NCBI GenBank assembly: GCA_021018995.1
Contig: CM037595.1
Coordinates: 96,623,491 to 96,687,490 of the forward strand
Reading direction: 5' to 3'
DNA length: 64,000 nt
Origin: Chloranthus sessilifolius
Taxonomy: Eukaryota; Streptophyta; Magnoliopsida; Chloranthales; Chloranthaceae
The position numbers were made by a program, and so were the translations under genes. Below are positions 22,540-34,035 of the stretch, one piece after another. The notes under the pieces were generated by a model that worked only from the letters and a program-made list of their open reading frames with translations, was not told where the DNA came from and ran no database searches. Within the stretch, counting starts at the first letter, position 1. Each line of letters starts with the position of its first letter.

Positions 22540-24444
22540 ATGGACGAAGTAGTGGATAAAGCATTACCATCAATGCTCACCAAAGGAGAATTCAAAACTG
22601 CTTTGTTGGCCATCTATGAAGAAAAAGGATCTGAAAGGAAGCAGTCAAAAGAGACAAGGTCGAGTTTATCATGTCCTGATGATAACTTATGTGAACCTGT
22701 GACTAAGATAGAGCTGTTACCCATTGAGGTAAAAGCTGAACCGATTCCATCAATTAAGGAGCCACCAACTGTGGAATTGAAACAGTTACTTGAATCGCTC
22801 AAATACGCTTTTCTGGGGCCTCGTGAGACGCTTCCGATAATAATTTCATCTACATTATCGGAAGAACAAGAGAATGATTTGTTGAAAGTGTTAAAACAGC
22901 ACAAGGAGGCTATTGGATGGACCCTAGCTGATTTAAAAGGGATTGACCCATCAATCTGTATGCATAAAATACATCTGGAAGATGAGAGTAAACCATCGAG
23001 GGAACTGCAAAGGCGACTTAATCCGAACATGCAAGAAGTCGTTTTAAAGGAAATCATTAAATTACTCAATGCTGGAATCATCTATCCGATCTCTGATAGT
23101 GAATGGGTAAGTCCAGTCCAAATCGTTCCAAAAAAGTTCGGAATCACTGTGAAAGAAACTACTGAAGGAGAATTGGTCCCTACTCGCGAAACTACTGGGT
23201 GGCGTGTCTGCATTGATTATAGAAAATTGAACACAGCTACCAGAAAGGATCATTTTCCCCTTCCGTTCATTGATCAAATCCTTGAGAAGTTAGCAGGGCA
23301 AGAGTTTTATTGCTTTCTTGATGGCTATTCGGGATACAATCAAGTGCCCATTTTTCCACCTGAACAAGAGAAAATGACATTCACGTGTCCTTACGGTACT
23401 TTTGCATACCGAAGAATGCCTTTTGGCTTATATAATGCACCTGCTACTTTCCAACGATGCATATTGGCCACATTTTCGGATATGATTGACAAATTCATCA
23501 AGGTGTTCATGGACGATTTCTCTATTTTTGGGAAAACATTTGGTTCATGTTTGAACCACCTTGCACAAGTGTTACAACGTTGTGTAGATTCTAAACTTGT
23601 TCTCAGCTGGGAGAAGAGCCATTTTATGGTTCAACAAGGAATCGTGTTGGGACATATTATTTCAAAGAAAGGAATTTAAGTTGACAGGGCAAAAGTCGAC
23701 TTAATTGCCAATTTGCCACCACTAAAGAGTGTTCGTCAAATTCGATCATTTTTGGGTCATGCTGAATTTTATAGAAGATTCATTAAGGATTTTAGCAAGG
23801 TGGCTAAACCATTGTGTACCTTGCTTGGAAAAGATGTTCCTTTTGATTTCAACGAGGATTGCATGAAAGCATTTCTGAAATTGCGCGAGCTCTTATCAAA
23901 TGCACCGATAATCCAACCATCGGATTATTCTTTACCATTTGAACTCATGTGTGATGCATCTGATTATGCTATCGGAGCTGTCTTAGGGCAAAGGGTGAAC
24001 AAATTACCTCACTTAATTTACTATGCTAGCAAAACATTGATTGATGTCCAACTTAATTACACCACTACCGAGAAAGAATTATTAGCTGTGGTGTATGCTC
24101 TGGATAAGTTCCGCTCTTATCTGCTTGGATAAAAAATAGTGGTCTTTTCAGACCACTCTGCATTGAAATATTTGTTAGCAAAGAAGGATGCCAAACCAAG
24201 ATTGATCTGCTGGATCTTGCTCCTTCAAGAGTTCAATTTCGAAATCAAAGATAAAAAGGGAGTAGAGAATGTTGTGGCTGATCACCTGTCTCGCATTTCG
24301 CCTGAAGAATCTTTTGCACCTGAACCTATCCGGGACACTTTTCTGAATGAGCAATTAATGGCAATTGATGTGACGGCTACGAAAGCTCCTTGGTTTGCCA
24401 ATATCGTGAATTATTTGATCACGGGCAGAATCCCTACTCAGTAG
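22540..24444 (+). pseudogene. Athila reverse transcriptase and RNase H
   Basis: The frame 22540-23679 contains WRVCIDYRKLNTATRKDHFP, FCFLDGYSGYNQ-like FYCFLDGYSGYNQVPI, MPFGLYNAPATFQRC and the catalytic box VFMDDFSIFG (about residue 321); the Phe before MDD is common in this lineage. After a TAA at 23677-23679, RNase H continues (FYRRFIKDFSKVAKPLCTLL, LMCDASDYAIGAVLGQ, TTTEKELLAVVYALDKFRSY). Another TAA at 24130-24132 precedes VFSDHSALKYLLAKKDAKPR and the end at 24444 (TAG, apparent TGG to TAG). Confidence 0.9.
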
Positions 24445-24518
24445 GGCAAGAATGATAAGAATATCTTTTTCTCTCAGATAAAATACTATTTTTGGGATGA
24501 ACCACATTTGTTCAAAAT

Positions 24519-25668
24519 TTGTTCATATCAAATCATCAGGAGATGTGGACCGGAAGAAGAGCAACTAAGCGTCATCAATTTCTACCATGCTGGAGCCTGT
24601 GGAGGCCATTTCGGAGGACAGAAGACCGCACAAAAAATCCTTTAAAGCGGATTCTCCCATCGCCTCAATCTTTCGTGATTTTGCCAAGAATGCCAACGAT
24701 GTCAACAGCTGGGAAATATTTCACGACGAAATATGATGCCCCTTAATCTGATTTTAATTGTTGAAATTTTTTATGTTTGGGGGATCGACTTCATGGGTCC
24801 TTTCCCCCCGTCATTCGGATACTCATATATTCTTGTAGCTGTTGATTACGTTTCCAAATGGATTGAAGCTGTGGCAACCCGATCGAATGATCACAAGGTC
24901 GTTGTCAAATTTCTGAAAGAAAATGTTTTTAACAGATTCGGGTTTCCACGGGTGATCATTAGTAATGGCGGTTCGCACTTCTGCAACTGCCATTTTGCTA
25001 TTTTAATAAAGAAATACGGCGTCACTCACAAGCTCGCAACGCCATATCACCCGCAAACTAGTGGTCAAGTGGAAGTTTCGAACCGAGAGATTAAACAAAT
25101 TTTAGAAAAAACGGTGCGACCAGATAGAAGAGATTGGTCTAACCGGCTTTATGATGCTCTTTAAGCCTATCGTACCGCCTTCAAGATACCAATTGGAATG
25201 TCTCCGTTCAGGATCATCTACGGGAAAGCATGTCATTTTCCTGTCGAATTGGAGCATAAGGCATTTTGGGCTATCAAACGATTTAACTTTGATATGCAAG
25301 CCGCAGGATCAAATCGAAGGCTACAGCTGAGTGAATTGGAAGAGCTACGCTATGATGCGTATGAAAACTCCAAGATGTACAAAGAAAGGTACGAAAAGCT
25401 ACATGATGAGTCCATTTCTCGGAAAGAGTTCCACATTGGACAAAAAGTTTGGTTGTTCAACTCCAGACTTAAGCTCCACCCGGGGAAACTGAAATCTAGA
25501 TGGGAAGGCCCGTTTCAGGTTGTTTCTATTAGTGCGCATGGTGCGATTGAGATCCGAGATCTCAAAGATAATCAAATCTTCAAAGTCAATGGGCAACGTC
25601 TTAAGCCAATGTTTGAGCCGATGACCCAGTTCGAAATTGAGGTGATGCACCTCAGTAACCCAGATTAA
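24519..25668 (+). pseudogene. Athila integrase, second catalytic Asp replaced by Asn
   Basis: A broken zinc-binding part (frameshifts 24519-24740) is followed by the core: [20 protein letters not shown], then [15 protein letters not shown] and [19 protein letters not shown]. The family has Asp in the ISDGG position; here codon 24964-24966 is AAT (Asn), while the first Asp and the Glu at 25072-25074 are present. A TAA at 25162-25164 splits DAL from [15 protein letters not shown]. The C-terminal part ([36 protein letters not shown]) is intact to 25668. Confidence 0.9.
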
Positions 25669-27740
25669 AGGAGTTGAACTCAGGTTTAGTTTAGGATTTA
25701 GGATTTAGGATTTCTCTTTTCGTATGTTTAAGTTCTAGAATATTAGTTTTTACTTTAGTTTAGGTTGTTTTTAATTTCCAAATTAGTGTAGCCACATTAC
25801 CTTCAATCTATTTTTGGTCATGTTCTAATTTGATGCACATATTCTCTGCACCTGATCTTTGTGTTGAGGTACTTTTCAACAGGTTTGGGGGTGCCTACTT
25901 ATTTCATACAATGAGGACATTATCATTTTTAGGTTTGGGGGTATGGTTATCTATCTTTCATCACTTATTTTTTTATTTAGTTCCAAAAAAAATAAAAAAA
26001 TAAAAATTTGTGATAGTTTTCAAACTTTAGTTGATGATACATGTGAATTTAATTATGAGAATATTGATGTCATATTTTGATTACTTGTATCCAGGATGAT
26101 GAAGCTTAATGTGATAATTTGTGGATAACTCTGAAATTCATGCTTAGAATTTTTGCACTTATACCAAGCTAAGACTTAGAAATCGATGAACTGTTTTAAA
26201 CGGTGAATCTTATGTTCTTAGTGGAGACTAAACCCAGGAAGCTTTAGAGCCAAATATCCGTTGTTGATGAGTGAATACATAAACTCGGAGTTTTCTTTGA
26301 ATACAAATTATTCTTACATAATCTCATATATTTTATTTTGGCTTGTGACTTTGCATGATATCAAATTCATATTATTGTGTTAGAACGTACTGTATATCTA
26401 CTCAAGACAAATAGGCAAGGTTACCATCTTTTAAGGAAATGATTAAAGGCCATCTTTGGCTCGTTTGTGCTTAGAATACCTCACCTCATATCAATTTATC
26501 CTTCTAGTACCCCTTTGAGCCTATTGAAAAATTTACCTTTATATATTCTTTGCTAAGCCACGTTAACCTTTAACCCTTCACCATTTCTGAAAATTCAGCT
26601 TTACCCTTCTTATTTCTGAGAAATTAGGAACGAGAGATGAAAATGAACGAAAAGAGAGTAAGTGGAGAGATACTGAGTTGTGGTGTTCACTGAGAGTGTA
26701 TGGCAAAAATATAAAAGAAAAAAAGGGGGAGAAAAAAAAAAAGAAAATTGTGAAAAATAAAGAAAAATATGAGGTGCTTCAAGAAAAGGAAAGTCAAAAG
26801 AAAAAGAAAGTTGAGAAAAATAGAAAATTATTGAAAAAAAATAGCGAGAAATTAGAAAAGAAAAAAAAGAGAAATAAAAAAATCAGAAGTTTGTTTCTTT
26901 TCCGATTTCTCAGAAATTTCGAATCTCAATTCCCTTTCTTTCTTACCCTTTCTTGAGCCCCATTACAACCCTACAAAAGACCTTCATGATCTGATCTTAC
27001 ATTGGTAACTGCCTTGTAGAGAGTAAATATGTGATACTTATGACACTTGATATGACATACTTAGGATATACAAGTATTTGTTCTTATAAGATTTTATTTT
27101 TATTCATTGATTACATCGTGTTTTATTTATCATGTGAGACCTTTTTGTTTGTTTTGTATTGATCTCTCACACGTGTGCGAAAGATTACCCATCATCGGAG
27201 TGATTTTATTCTGAGAGTATACCTAAAGTGAGGATTGAGTCGAGACAACAGATCCGACGATTTTCCGTTTGGACTAGTTCCGAGATGGACGAATCTTGGT
27301 TTGGGTATACACACACTTCACGTTTAGGCATGAATGGATGAGTTATCTAACAATTTGAGCATTAGATTAATTTAAATGGATACTAGCATGATTGACATGA
27401 CATTAATATTTAAGATTGATGATTCACATATTGAAACAATTAATGTTTTTGTTTTTGAATAATATATATGTTATAAAAAAAAATTAATGTTTTGAAAACT
27501 CAATTTTGCAGATGGTTTGAAAATTTTGGAAGTTTGTAGGTAACTTCACTATAAACCCTCAGGAGACATAACTCCTCCACTAGGGATCACCTAGGGGTTT
27601 AAAGGCTTGTTGCACATGCTAAGTGCAATCGTGCTTCCTACGAAAGTGGCATTGAAATTTTTAGGATGTTAGTTTTATTTGCGTAATATATATTTATCAT
27701 TCTCTTTGCTCGAGGACTAGCAAAGTGTAGGTTTGGGGTG
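25669..27740 (+). other. Athila 3' spacer and polypurine tract
   Basis: About 2 kb between integrase and the 3' LTR. Athila elements often carry an env-like frame here, but I see none, only a lysine-rich low-complexity stretch at 26678-26956. The repeated phrase AGGTTTGGGGGT (near 25880 and 25930) and the final tract TGTAGGTTTGGGGTG just before 27741 resemble polypurine tracts; the last is the one that should prime plus-strand synthesis. Confidence 0.75.
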
Positions 27741-29177
27741 TGATCGGTGCTGAAATATGACTATATTTCACACCTTAAATCCTACATTTAGCTGTTCGAT
27801 GAAAGCATCTGATGGTTGTTGTGAGGTTTTGATGTTTACAGGTGTTTCTGACCGTTAGACTGTTCAAGAGTATAAAAGAAGGAAATTAAAGGCTATAAAA
27901 GAGCTATGGACAAAAAGGTCCAAAGAAGCATTAAGATCCGAAAAGAGAATCTACCTCGATCAAGAAATGAGACTTTACATTAAAGAGTCAATCGATTGAG
28001 GCATCATTGTCAATCGATTGACAGATGGAATAAAACTCAACCCTAGAAAATCAATCGATTGAGACATGAAAATCAATCGGAAGACAAAGAAGTGCCCTAA
28101 AGAAATTCGAACTCAAAATCAATCGATTGAGACTTCTGTCTCAATCGATTGAGGCAATTAGGTTTAGGTGTGTTCGACCATTATAAAAAGGAGGCTACGG
28201 CTTTAGAAAAGGGGAGGAATTAGGATTTTTATTTTTTTTGCAATTTTAGGCTCTTCACTTTGAGAATTTAGAGAACTTCTTTTCACCTTTTCAAAGGTTC
28301 TTCTTTTCTCCTTCTTCTAGGGTTTCATCTGGGTAGATTGTACCGAGGATTTGCATTATTTTTCCTTTACGTTCATGAAAGCATAGATTGTATTTAGGAA
28401 AAGGCATTATAAATAAAGATCTTTGGAATAAATGAAAAGTGGAATGGCTTTGAATGAATAAGGAGATCATACACCAAAGATGAGCGGCTAAATCAGTAGA
28501 TCGGGGAAGATGCGATCCCCAGATAAGTACCCATATTTATGATTAATACCATAGTCTATTTATTGTCATCATGGAATCGTTTTGCTAAAAGTTTGCATTA
28601 TTGAAAATATGTTGAATGCTTGTTATGACCGTTGATTGCGCGTATCAACGGCCCTAATCGCTAGATCTGGACCTGTAGACTGATCTAGGCTGTAGAGCGA
28701 TTATGTTTGTATTGTTGTGATCTAAACATCATGAGATACGCTATGCTTCTTATATAACTCATACCGCGATGATAGGCTGAGTCATTATTTTTAGATAGGG
28801 TATGCTGGATTGATGATCATATTTTATTTCGAATTATTTTTATAGATGAATGATGCATTAATGAAACTATGGGTTTTTAATGGTAGAAAAGGGAAACAAA
28901 TCTGGGGTAGCATATTCCTTGATCTCATTTAATTATTGTTCTTAGATTCATCAGTAATTAGTTGTTTAGATTAATTAATTTATTTTTCTTGCATTTAGGA
29001 AAAGTGTGATAAATTTTTGGTAAATTGAATCTGCCCTTTGGTACTTCCTTGGGGACGTTTTTAAATCTCTGGAAGAATTAATTAAAATTCACGTTTCCCT
29101 GTAAGTTTGACACCCTTGTTCTTGCCATACTGCAATAGATCTTGTGCACTTGCAAGGGTTACATTTAAAATCGACCA
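27741..29177 (+). repeat. 3' LTR of the Athila-type element
   Basis: Begins TGATCGGTGCTGAAATATG and ends ATCGACCA, followed by the target-site duplication aaaac. Same hairpin, palindromes and TATA box (28182-28190) as the 5' LTR; one of the six palindromes is degraded near 28075. Confidence 0.93.
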
Positions 29178-29182
29178 AAAAC

Positions 29183-29701
29183 CGAGATCCCTAAGCCCAC
29201 ATTCTTCTATGACTGAGCGAAACTGATGCATCTGGGTATGTGTCTTCGGGTTTCCTCCTCGTTTCTCATGTGAGAATAAAATCTCATGAAAATCTCCAAC
29301 AAATAACCAAGGGATCGAAGAGCACTTGCTGAGATTTGATAATAAGTTTCAGGTTAAGTGACAATTATGAGATTCTGGTGCGCCATAGAACCCTGTGATT
29401 CTCCAATCCGCTATTTCGTTGTTATCTACTATCATATCAATGTGAGATTTTGACATAGATTGTAGATTCACAGAATAATTGTTTTTCCAATATAAAGCCA
29501 ACCCCCCAAATCGGTAAACATAGTTTACAAAACCCCATTCTGATAGGCTATCTTCATCTTTAATTGGTTCATGCGGTAAGAGCACATTTTTGTCTCAATC
29601 AAAAAGACGAAATTAGGATCTTCTCTCCGAAGAAGGAGATGGAGAGCTCGAACTGTGAGAGGGTTCCCAAGCCCTCGACAGTTCCAACTTAAGATTTTCA
29701 T
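29183..29701 (-). pseudogene. LINE ORF2, N-terminal part: apurinic-type endonuclease
   Basis: ORF2 starts at the ATG at 29701: MKILSWNCRGLGNPLTVRAL, then (after a frame change near 29590) DPNFVFLIETK, GGLALYWKNNYSVNLQSMS and the block WLFVGDFHEILFSHEKRGGN. The Asn of SWNCRG and the Glu of LIETK are conserved endonuclease positions. The frame runs into the left target-site duplication of the Athila insertion at 29178-29182 and is resumed at 17421, so the two halves belong to one gene split by that element. Confidence 0.88.
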
Positions 29702-30098
29702 TGCGGTCGTCGAGGTTGTTAAGCAACCATCGCCGATGAATTTTGATTGTCATTCAAAGTAGATGTTTCAGTGCTGTTGATCTTAAGGGGGCGCTTATTA
29801 TCAACCTTCGGATTATCATTAGACAACTCTTTGCTTCTTTTTCTGACCAAAGCCGTAACAATCACAAGGTTGTTTGACTCAATGGGGGCTAGGTTTTGTG
29901 AGGGGATTTGAGAGCTGGATTCTGTCAGGTTTGACTTAATGAGGGGAGAGCTTTTGGGTTGGGTTGATGGCTAATTTCTGGTACAGAGAAATTTAGATTT
30001 GAAACGGGTCTAAATCGGGTCAGAATTTGTGGCTATTTGGTCGGTAGCAGCAGAAAGAGTTTGGGTCGGGCCTGAGGAAGGGATTAAGGGATCGGTAA

Positions 30099-30411
30099 AC
30101 TTTGGTTGGGTCGATGAGGCGAAGGAGACGGGAAACTAATTTTTCGGGGGAGATTGGATGGGGGGTGTCTACAACCATTTTTTCAATGGGATGGGTTGGT
30201 TGCGGGTCTTTTGGTAAGAGGTCTTTTTTTTTGGGGGGGGGGGGGACTTTGGTTGGGTCGAAGAGGCTAAGGAAACGAGAAACTGATTTTTCGAGGGAGA
30301 TTGGATGGGGTGCGGTGGGAGGGGGTCTACAACCACTTTTTCAATGGGATGGGTTGGTTGCTGGTCTTTTGGCGAGAGGTTTTTTTTTTGGGGGGGGGGG
30401 AGGAGGGGGAC
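30099..30411. repeat. 147-bp-period tandem duplication with T9-G10+ runs in the LINE
   Basis: The block starting ACTTTGGTTGGGTCG occurs at 30099 and 30246. Each copy ends in a T run followed by a G run (30224-30245 and 30381-30400). On the coding (minus) strand these are C-run/A-run stretches in the ORF1 3' region. Confidence 0.9.
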
Positions 30412-30499
30412 ATAGTATCCAACTTTTTAGGGAACCTGAAGGTGACGTGCTCCTAAGGGTAACTCCTATACCCTGCGTTTGCGTCTCTACTTGTTGATA

Positions 30500-31386
30500 T
30501 TTCTCCACTCCAGAACTCGTTTCATCACCACGATTTGATTCTCAGAAAACTGGGCCCCCATGAAAGCATGAAGAGTCTTTCTTCTTCCTAGAATTTGTCA
30601 ACTTGTGTCCTCTGATGTCATCTATCGGGATGCCAACAAGATTACTCGGACTATCCGAAATGGCACTGCGAGACGATTTCTCCCCACCAGTCTTAGGAGG
30701 AAAAGGAACTCTGAGCCAGGGTCCATATTGAAGTTGCTTATCTGATTCGCTTTCCATGGATTGTTGGGCAACACCATCTCGGTCTACATGGCCTATCAAT
30801 CCATAGATGTAGCAAAAATTCAAAAGTCGTTCGTACTGAAACTAGATCCACTTAGGGGGCATATCAAACACCTTGAATAATATTCTCCTTCGTAGGGGTT
30901 TGGAGTTATCAATAGCAGTTCTGATTCGGAGGAAACGTCCCCAACCCTTTTCGTAGTCATCAGTATCAACAACTAACATTTTGCCTACAATGTTTCTGAT
31001 TCTAGTCCCAATAGTTTTGTTCATGGCACCAAATGGGAGACCCGACACACGTATCCAAAAAGGTAGAGAGAGAAAACAAACTTGTTCAATGGATTTCGAG
31101 GGATCATAACCCACAAATATTAATAGATTATTATCAAAACACCAAGGCCCAAGTTTCCTGATTCTGAACAAATGTCTGTCGTCCAGAAGCTCTAAAAGAA
31201 ACACATTTTCAGTAATCTCTTTTATTGATATACCTGATTTCAGGTTCCACATTCGTCGGATAGCTTCCTTGAAAGCTTTGTAGTTGACTCTTCATGGACA
31301 TAGCAGTTTCCCTAGTAAGCAAGGAGCTTTGTTTGAAATAAATTTTGATAGATCTACCACAAATTCAAGTTGTTTGTTGGGAGTAA
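30500..31386 (-). pseudogene. LINE ORF1, DUF4283 domain and CCHC-type zinc finger
   Basis: From 31386 downward the minus strand encodes FVVDLSKFISNKAPCLLGKL, then MWNLKSGISIKEITENVFLL, RKLGPWCFDNNLLIFVGYDP, LPFWIRVSGLPFGAMNKTIG (DUF4283), and after a stop near 30842 the zinc-finger segment LNFCYIYGLIGHVDRD followed by QYGPWLRVPFPPK. The Cys/His knuckle typical of plant LINE ORF1 is partly degenerate. These proteins are thought to bind LINE RNA. The N-terminal end lies beyond LTR-B. Confidence 0.82.
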
Positions 31387-33777
31387 TGTTAAGACCTGAA
31401 AAGTACCACTTTTCACCCCTTAACTTAATCTTTGTTAGACCCTTAGTCATTTAATAAATGTGTGTTAAGCCCAGTTTGTAGGTAATAAGCAGCAGCTACA
31501 GATAAGGTCCTAACCATGTCAAGAAGCTTACTTTTGCCCCAGAAGTTCCTCAGAAGAAAGAAAGTTGGACTTAGACAGAGAATTGGCTGCAGCATAGGCA
31601 CAGCACTGTAGCAACAAGTCAAGAAGTGAGCCTCGCGCAGATGTCGCAGGGTTCAATTGAATCAGAAACAATGCTTCGCGCAGTTGTCGCGGGTTTCTAA
31701 AGACAGCACACCAACTGCTCGCGCTGTTCTCGCACAGATTGATGGCAGAAGGGATTAAAAAGCAGACTCCGCGCAGTTCTCGCGACGCTCAGTTGGAAGC
31801 TCTCGCACAGCTCAAGAGAGGAGCATTTAATCTTCACGCGATTCACTGAGGAGAGAGAGCTTCAGGCATTCCTGCGCGCAGCTGTCGTGCAGTGTCCGTG
31901 GGATGCAAATCTTCAGGGAACTGCTCGCACAATCCAGAGGCCTATGCACATTGCTTCTTCGTGAGGATCCCCGCGAGATTCACCAAGGAATGAACTGTGC
32001 GCGTGATTCCCGCGCCATTCAAATGGAAAGGGCAATCCCACGACGATCAGAGCAATCCCGCGTTGACCAAACCATCTATCCCGCGATTGCAAGAGCTTCA
32101 AGTCAATTCAATCTCGCGACGCCAACTCTATCACGTGACAAGACCTGGAAATCCTTGCTACCTAGCGAGGCTCGGGATCTTAACTTTCCCCCACTTCTGT
32201 AGGGGCAGTCTGGGAACTTTCAGAACTAGGGCACGCACTCCAATGCTCCAATCTCTATGCACACGCCCCGAGGCATCCAGAGAATAGTAATGAGCCACAT
32301 TTGCATCGTTAAAATTAGGGTTTTCCTAACCCTAATACTCACACAGCCGACTGCTATATAAGTCTAAGTCTAGTTTAGGTTGAAGGAGGTTGTTCTTCTT
32401 GAATTGACTGTATAGTTCCAGTAGGCTAAGGTTAGGGTTTAGGCAGCTTCTTTTCCTTTTTTTTCTCTCCATAGTCCAGCACTTGCTGGCTATGCCTTTG
32501 TATGCTTATTTGGAACAGTTTTAATGGTGTTTTATAATCGAATTTTATGCATGTATGGGATTGATGTTTGAGGGTTGTTCTGTACAAGGCTACTGCCTGG
32601 AGATCCTCCATTGCTAAGTTGTATTGTAAACAATGGATGATTATTTTTAAGGATTTATTTATATCCAAGTGACCTGTGTGTCCAGGTTAGGCACATTGTA
32701 GGCCTATGTCCCACCACAGGATCCACTAAATCTGAACCCCCATGGGAGCTTGAGCTGGTAGCCTTGTGAACATGGTGGTGGCAGTAATCTACTTGTTCTG
32801 TCTCAGACCTCTGTGAGGAGGATAGCCTTTGTGGATAGTCTGTGACCATTTAAGTGGACAGGTTATAGCCCTAGGGTGAGGCCAATCCACAAATCTAAGT
32901 CAGATTCTTCTTCTCTGCACTTGTGCTTGTAGCCCTATGAGAGATTGTGCAGAGACAGACTCCCCTGTATTTGTATAGACCCACAATCAGATGGCGATCC
33001 GATCCGGGTCAGAGATTGTAGGCTTGTGATCGGATCATCACTGCCTTTTCTAAAGCAAAGGAATCTAGACCTAAAGCTAGTACTCAAACTCTTGCTGGTC
33101 CTGTGTGTCCAGGCTAGTGCACATTGCAGGCCCAGCCCCACACACAGAACTTTAGAGGTTGAGGTTCCTATGGATTCTTGAGCTGATAGCCTGGAAGAAG
33201 TAGTGCCTACAATGATAAACTTGTTCTGACCCATCTCTGGACTATGGTTCCCCTATTGGATAGTCTGTGACCATTTAAGTGGACAGGTTATAGCCATAAG
33301 GGATTGGATCATGACACAAGGGTGAGTTGGATCCTTCCTCTTGGTGATAATGTAGCCATTGGACAGGATTTCTATAACAGCAAATCTGAGTCTGAGTTAT
33401 AAGACTCATCAGATCTGTACCTAATAGCTTACTTCTCACCCTTATATATTTATTATCTCACACTCCATCATTCTTCTCAACCATTTCTGTAGTTTAGTTA
33501 TTAGGTTACCATAGGATTTAAACAATAGTGACCTTAAATCCCATTCTATTTAGGATTGCCAGATCTGTAGTCAGATCTGGAGGGCCTACTAAAGATAGCT
33601 CCCTTGGAGCTTTAGATCATTTTTCCTTGTGGGACAAACTCACTCTTATTAAAACTTGCTACAACAGGCCCTGTATCTTGCAGGTCTGTGTATTTTTAGA
33701 CTTGCTGCTATGTAGATTTCAATCCACCTTTGATTTATCTTCACTAACACATTCTTATCACTGTTTTCAATAAAGTG
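31387..33777 (+). repeat. Lone LTR (LTR-B) inserted in LINE ORF1
   Basis: Begins TGTTAAGACCTGAAAAGTAC and interrupts the LINE ORF1 frame; LINE sequence resumes at 33778. Flanks agtaa (31382-31386) and agcaa (33778-33782) match at 4 of 5. It has a start hairpin (arms GAAAAGT/ACTTTTC, 31398-31414), a CGCGCAG-TT-TCGCG-type motif cluster at 31630-32125 and a TATA box TATATAAG at 32355-32362. Related blocks near 32660-32870 and 33090-33290 (CCTGTGTGTCCAGG, GATAGTCTGTGACCATTTAA) form an internal duplication. No internal coding region, so it is probably a solo LTR; the 3' edge lacks a clean CA. Confidence 0.7.
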
Positions 33778-34020
33778 AGCAACAAGCATCTAAAATATCC
33801 CAACAAGTTTGAACGAGTTTTTTATTCAATTGCCCTACAATGTCGATATTCTCCACCATCTTCAAGAGAAATTGCAAGAATTTTTGGGAAAAGGAGAATA
33901 GAGGAAAGGAGGGGAATATTGAGAAAAAAGGAAAGAAAATTAGGTTAAGAAGCTCTCACTAAAGGGGAGAAAAAACTCTCACAGGGGAGAGGAAAAGCTC
34001 TCACAGGGGAGAGGAGCCAG
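33778..34020 (-). pseudogene. LINE ORF1 N-terminus and 5' UTR
   Basis: The ATG at 33859 opens MVENIDIVGQLNKKLVQ on the minus strand, interrupted by LTR-B at 33778. The rest (33860-34020) is a purine-rich 5' UTR seen on the plus strand with two copies of GCTCTCACAGGGGAGAGGA-like units near 33960-34012. The 5' boundary is fixed by the target-site duplication at 34022-34035. Confidence 0.7.
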
Positions 34021-34035
34021 ACATATGGAAGAGTT

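Larger units (their letters stand above)
17427..29177 (+). mobile_element. Athila-type Ty3/gypsy LTR retrotransposon, full length, inserted in the LINE
   Basis: Two LTRs (1445 and 1437 bp) flank an internal region with a primer binding site, gag, protease, reverse transcriptase, RNase H, integrase and a polypurine tract. A perfect 5-bp target-site duplication aaaac lies at 17422-17426 and 29178-29182, inside the LINE endonuclease gene. Total length 11,751 bp. The two LTRs differ by a few percent by eye, mostly transitions, plus one small length change near 28079. Stops in gag and pol make it non-autonomous today. Confidence 0.95.
13624..34020 (-). mobile_element. L1-type LINE, near full length, split by two LTR-element insertions
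   Basis: The 3' end is marked by a short A tail on the minus strand (T run at about 13624-13632), the 5' end lies at 34020. The flanks catatgaaagagct (about 13611-13623) and catatggaagagtt (34022-34035) match at 12 of 14 positions and are the target-site duplication. The LINE is present in three pieces: 13624-17426, 29178-31386 and 33778-34020, separated by the Athila element and LTR-B. The pieces sum to about 6.2 kb, the usual size of a plant L1. ORF1 (DUF4283 and CCHC) and ORF2 (endonuclease, reverse transcriptase, zf-RVT, RNase H) are all identifiable but broken by stops and shifts. Confidence 0.88.

Noticed and set aside
26678..26956. Lysine-rich open frame in the Athila 3' spacer, possible env-like protein
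   Set aside because: Composition is dominated by AAAGAAAA low-complexity DNA, with no membrane segment or family motif.
30102..30497. Glycine- and arginine-rich plus-strand frame
   Set aside because: It is the antisense of the LINE ORF1 3' region and consists of the 147-bp duplication with G runs.
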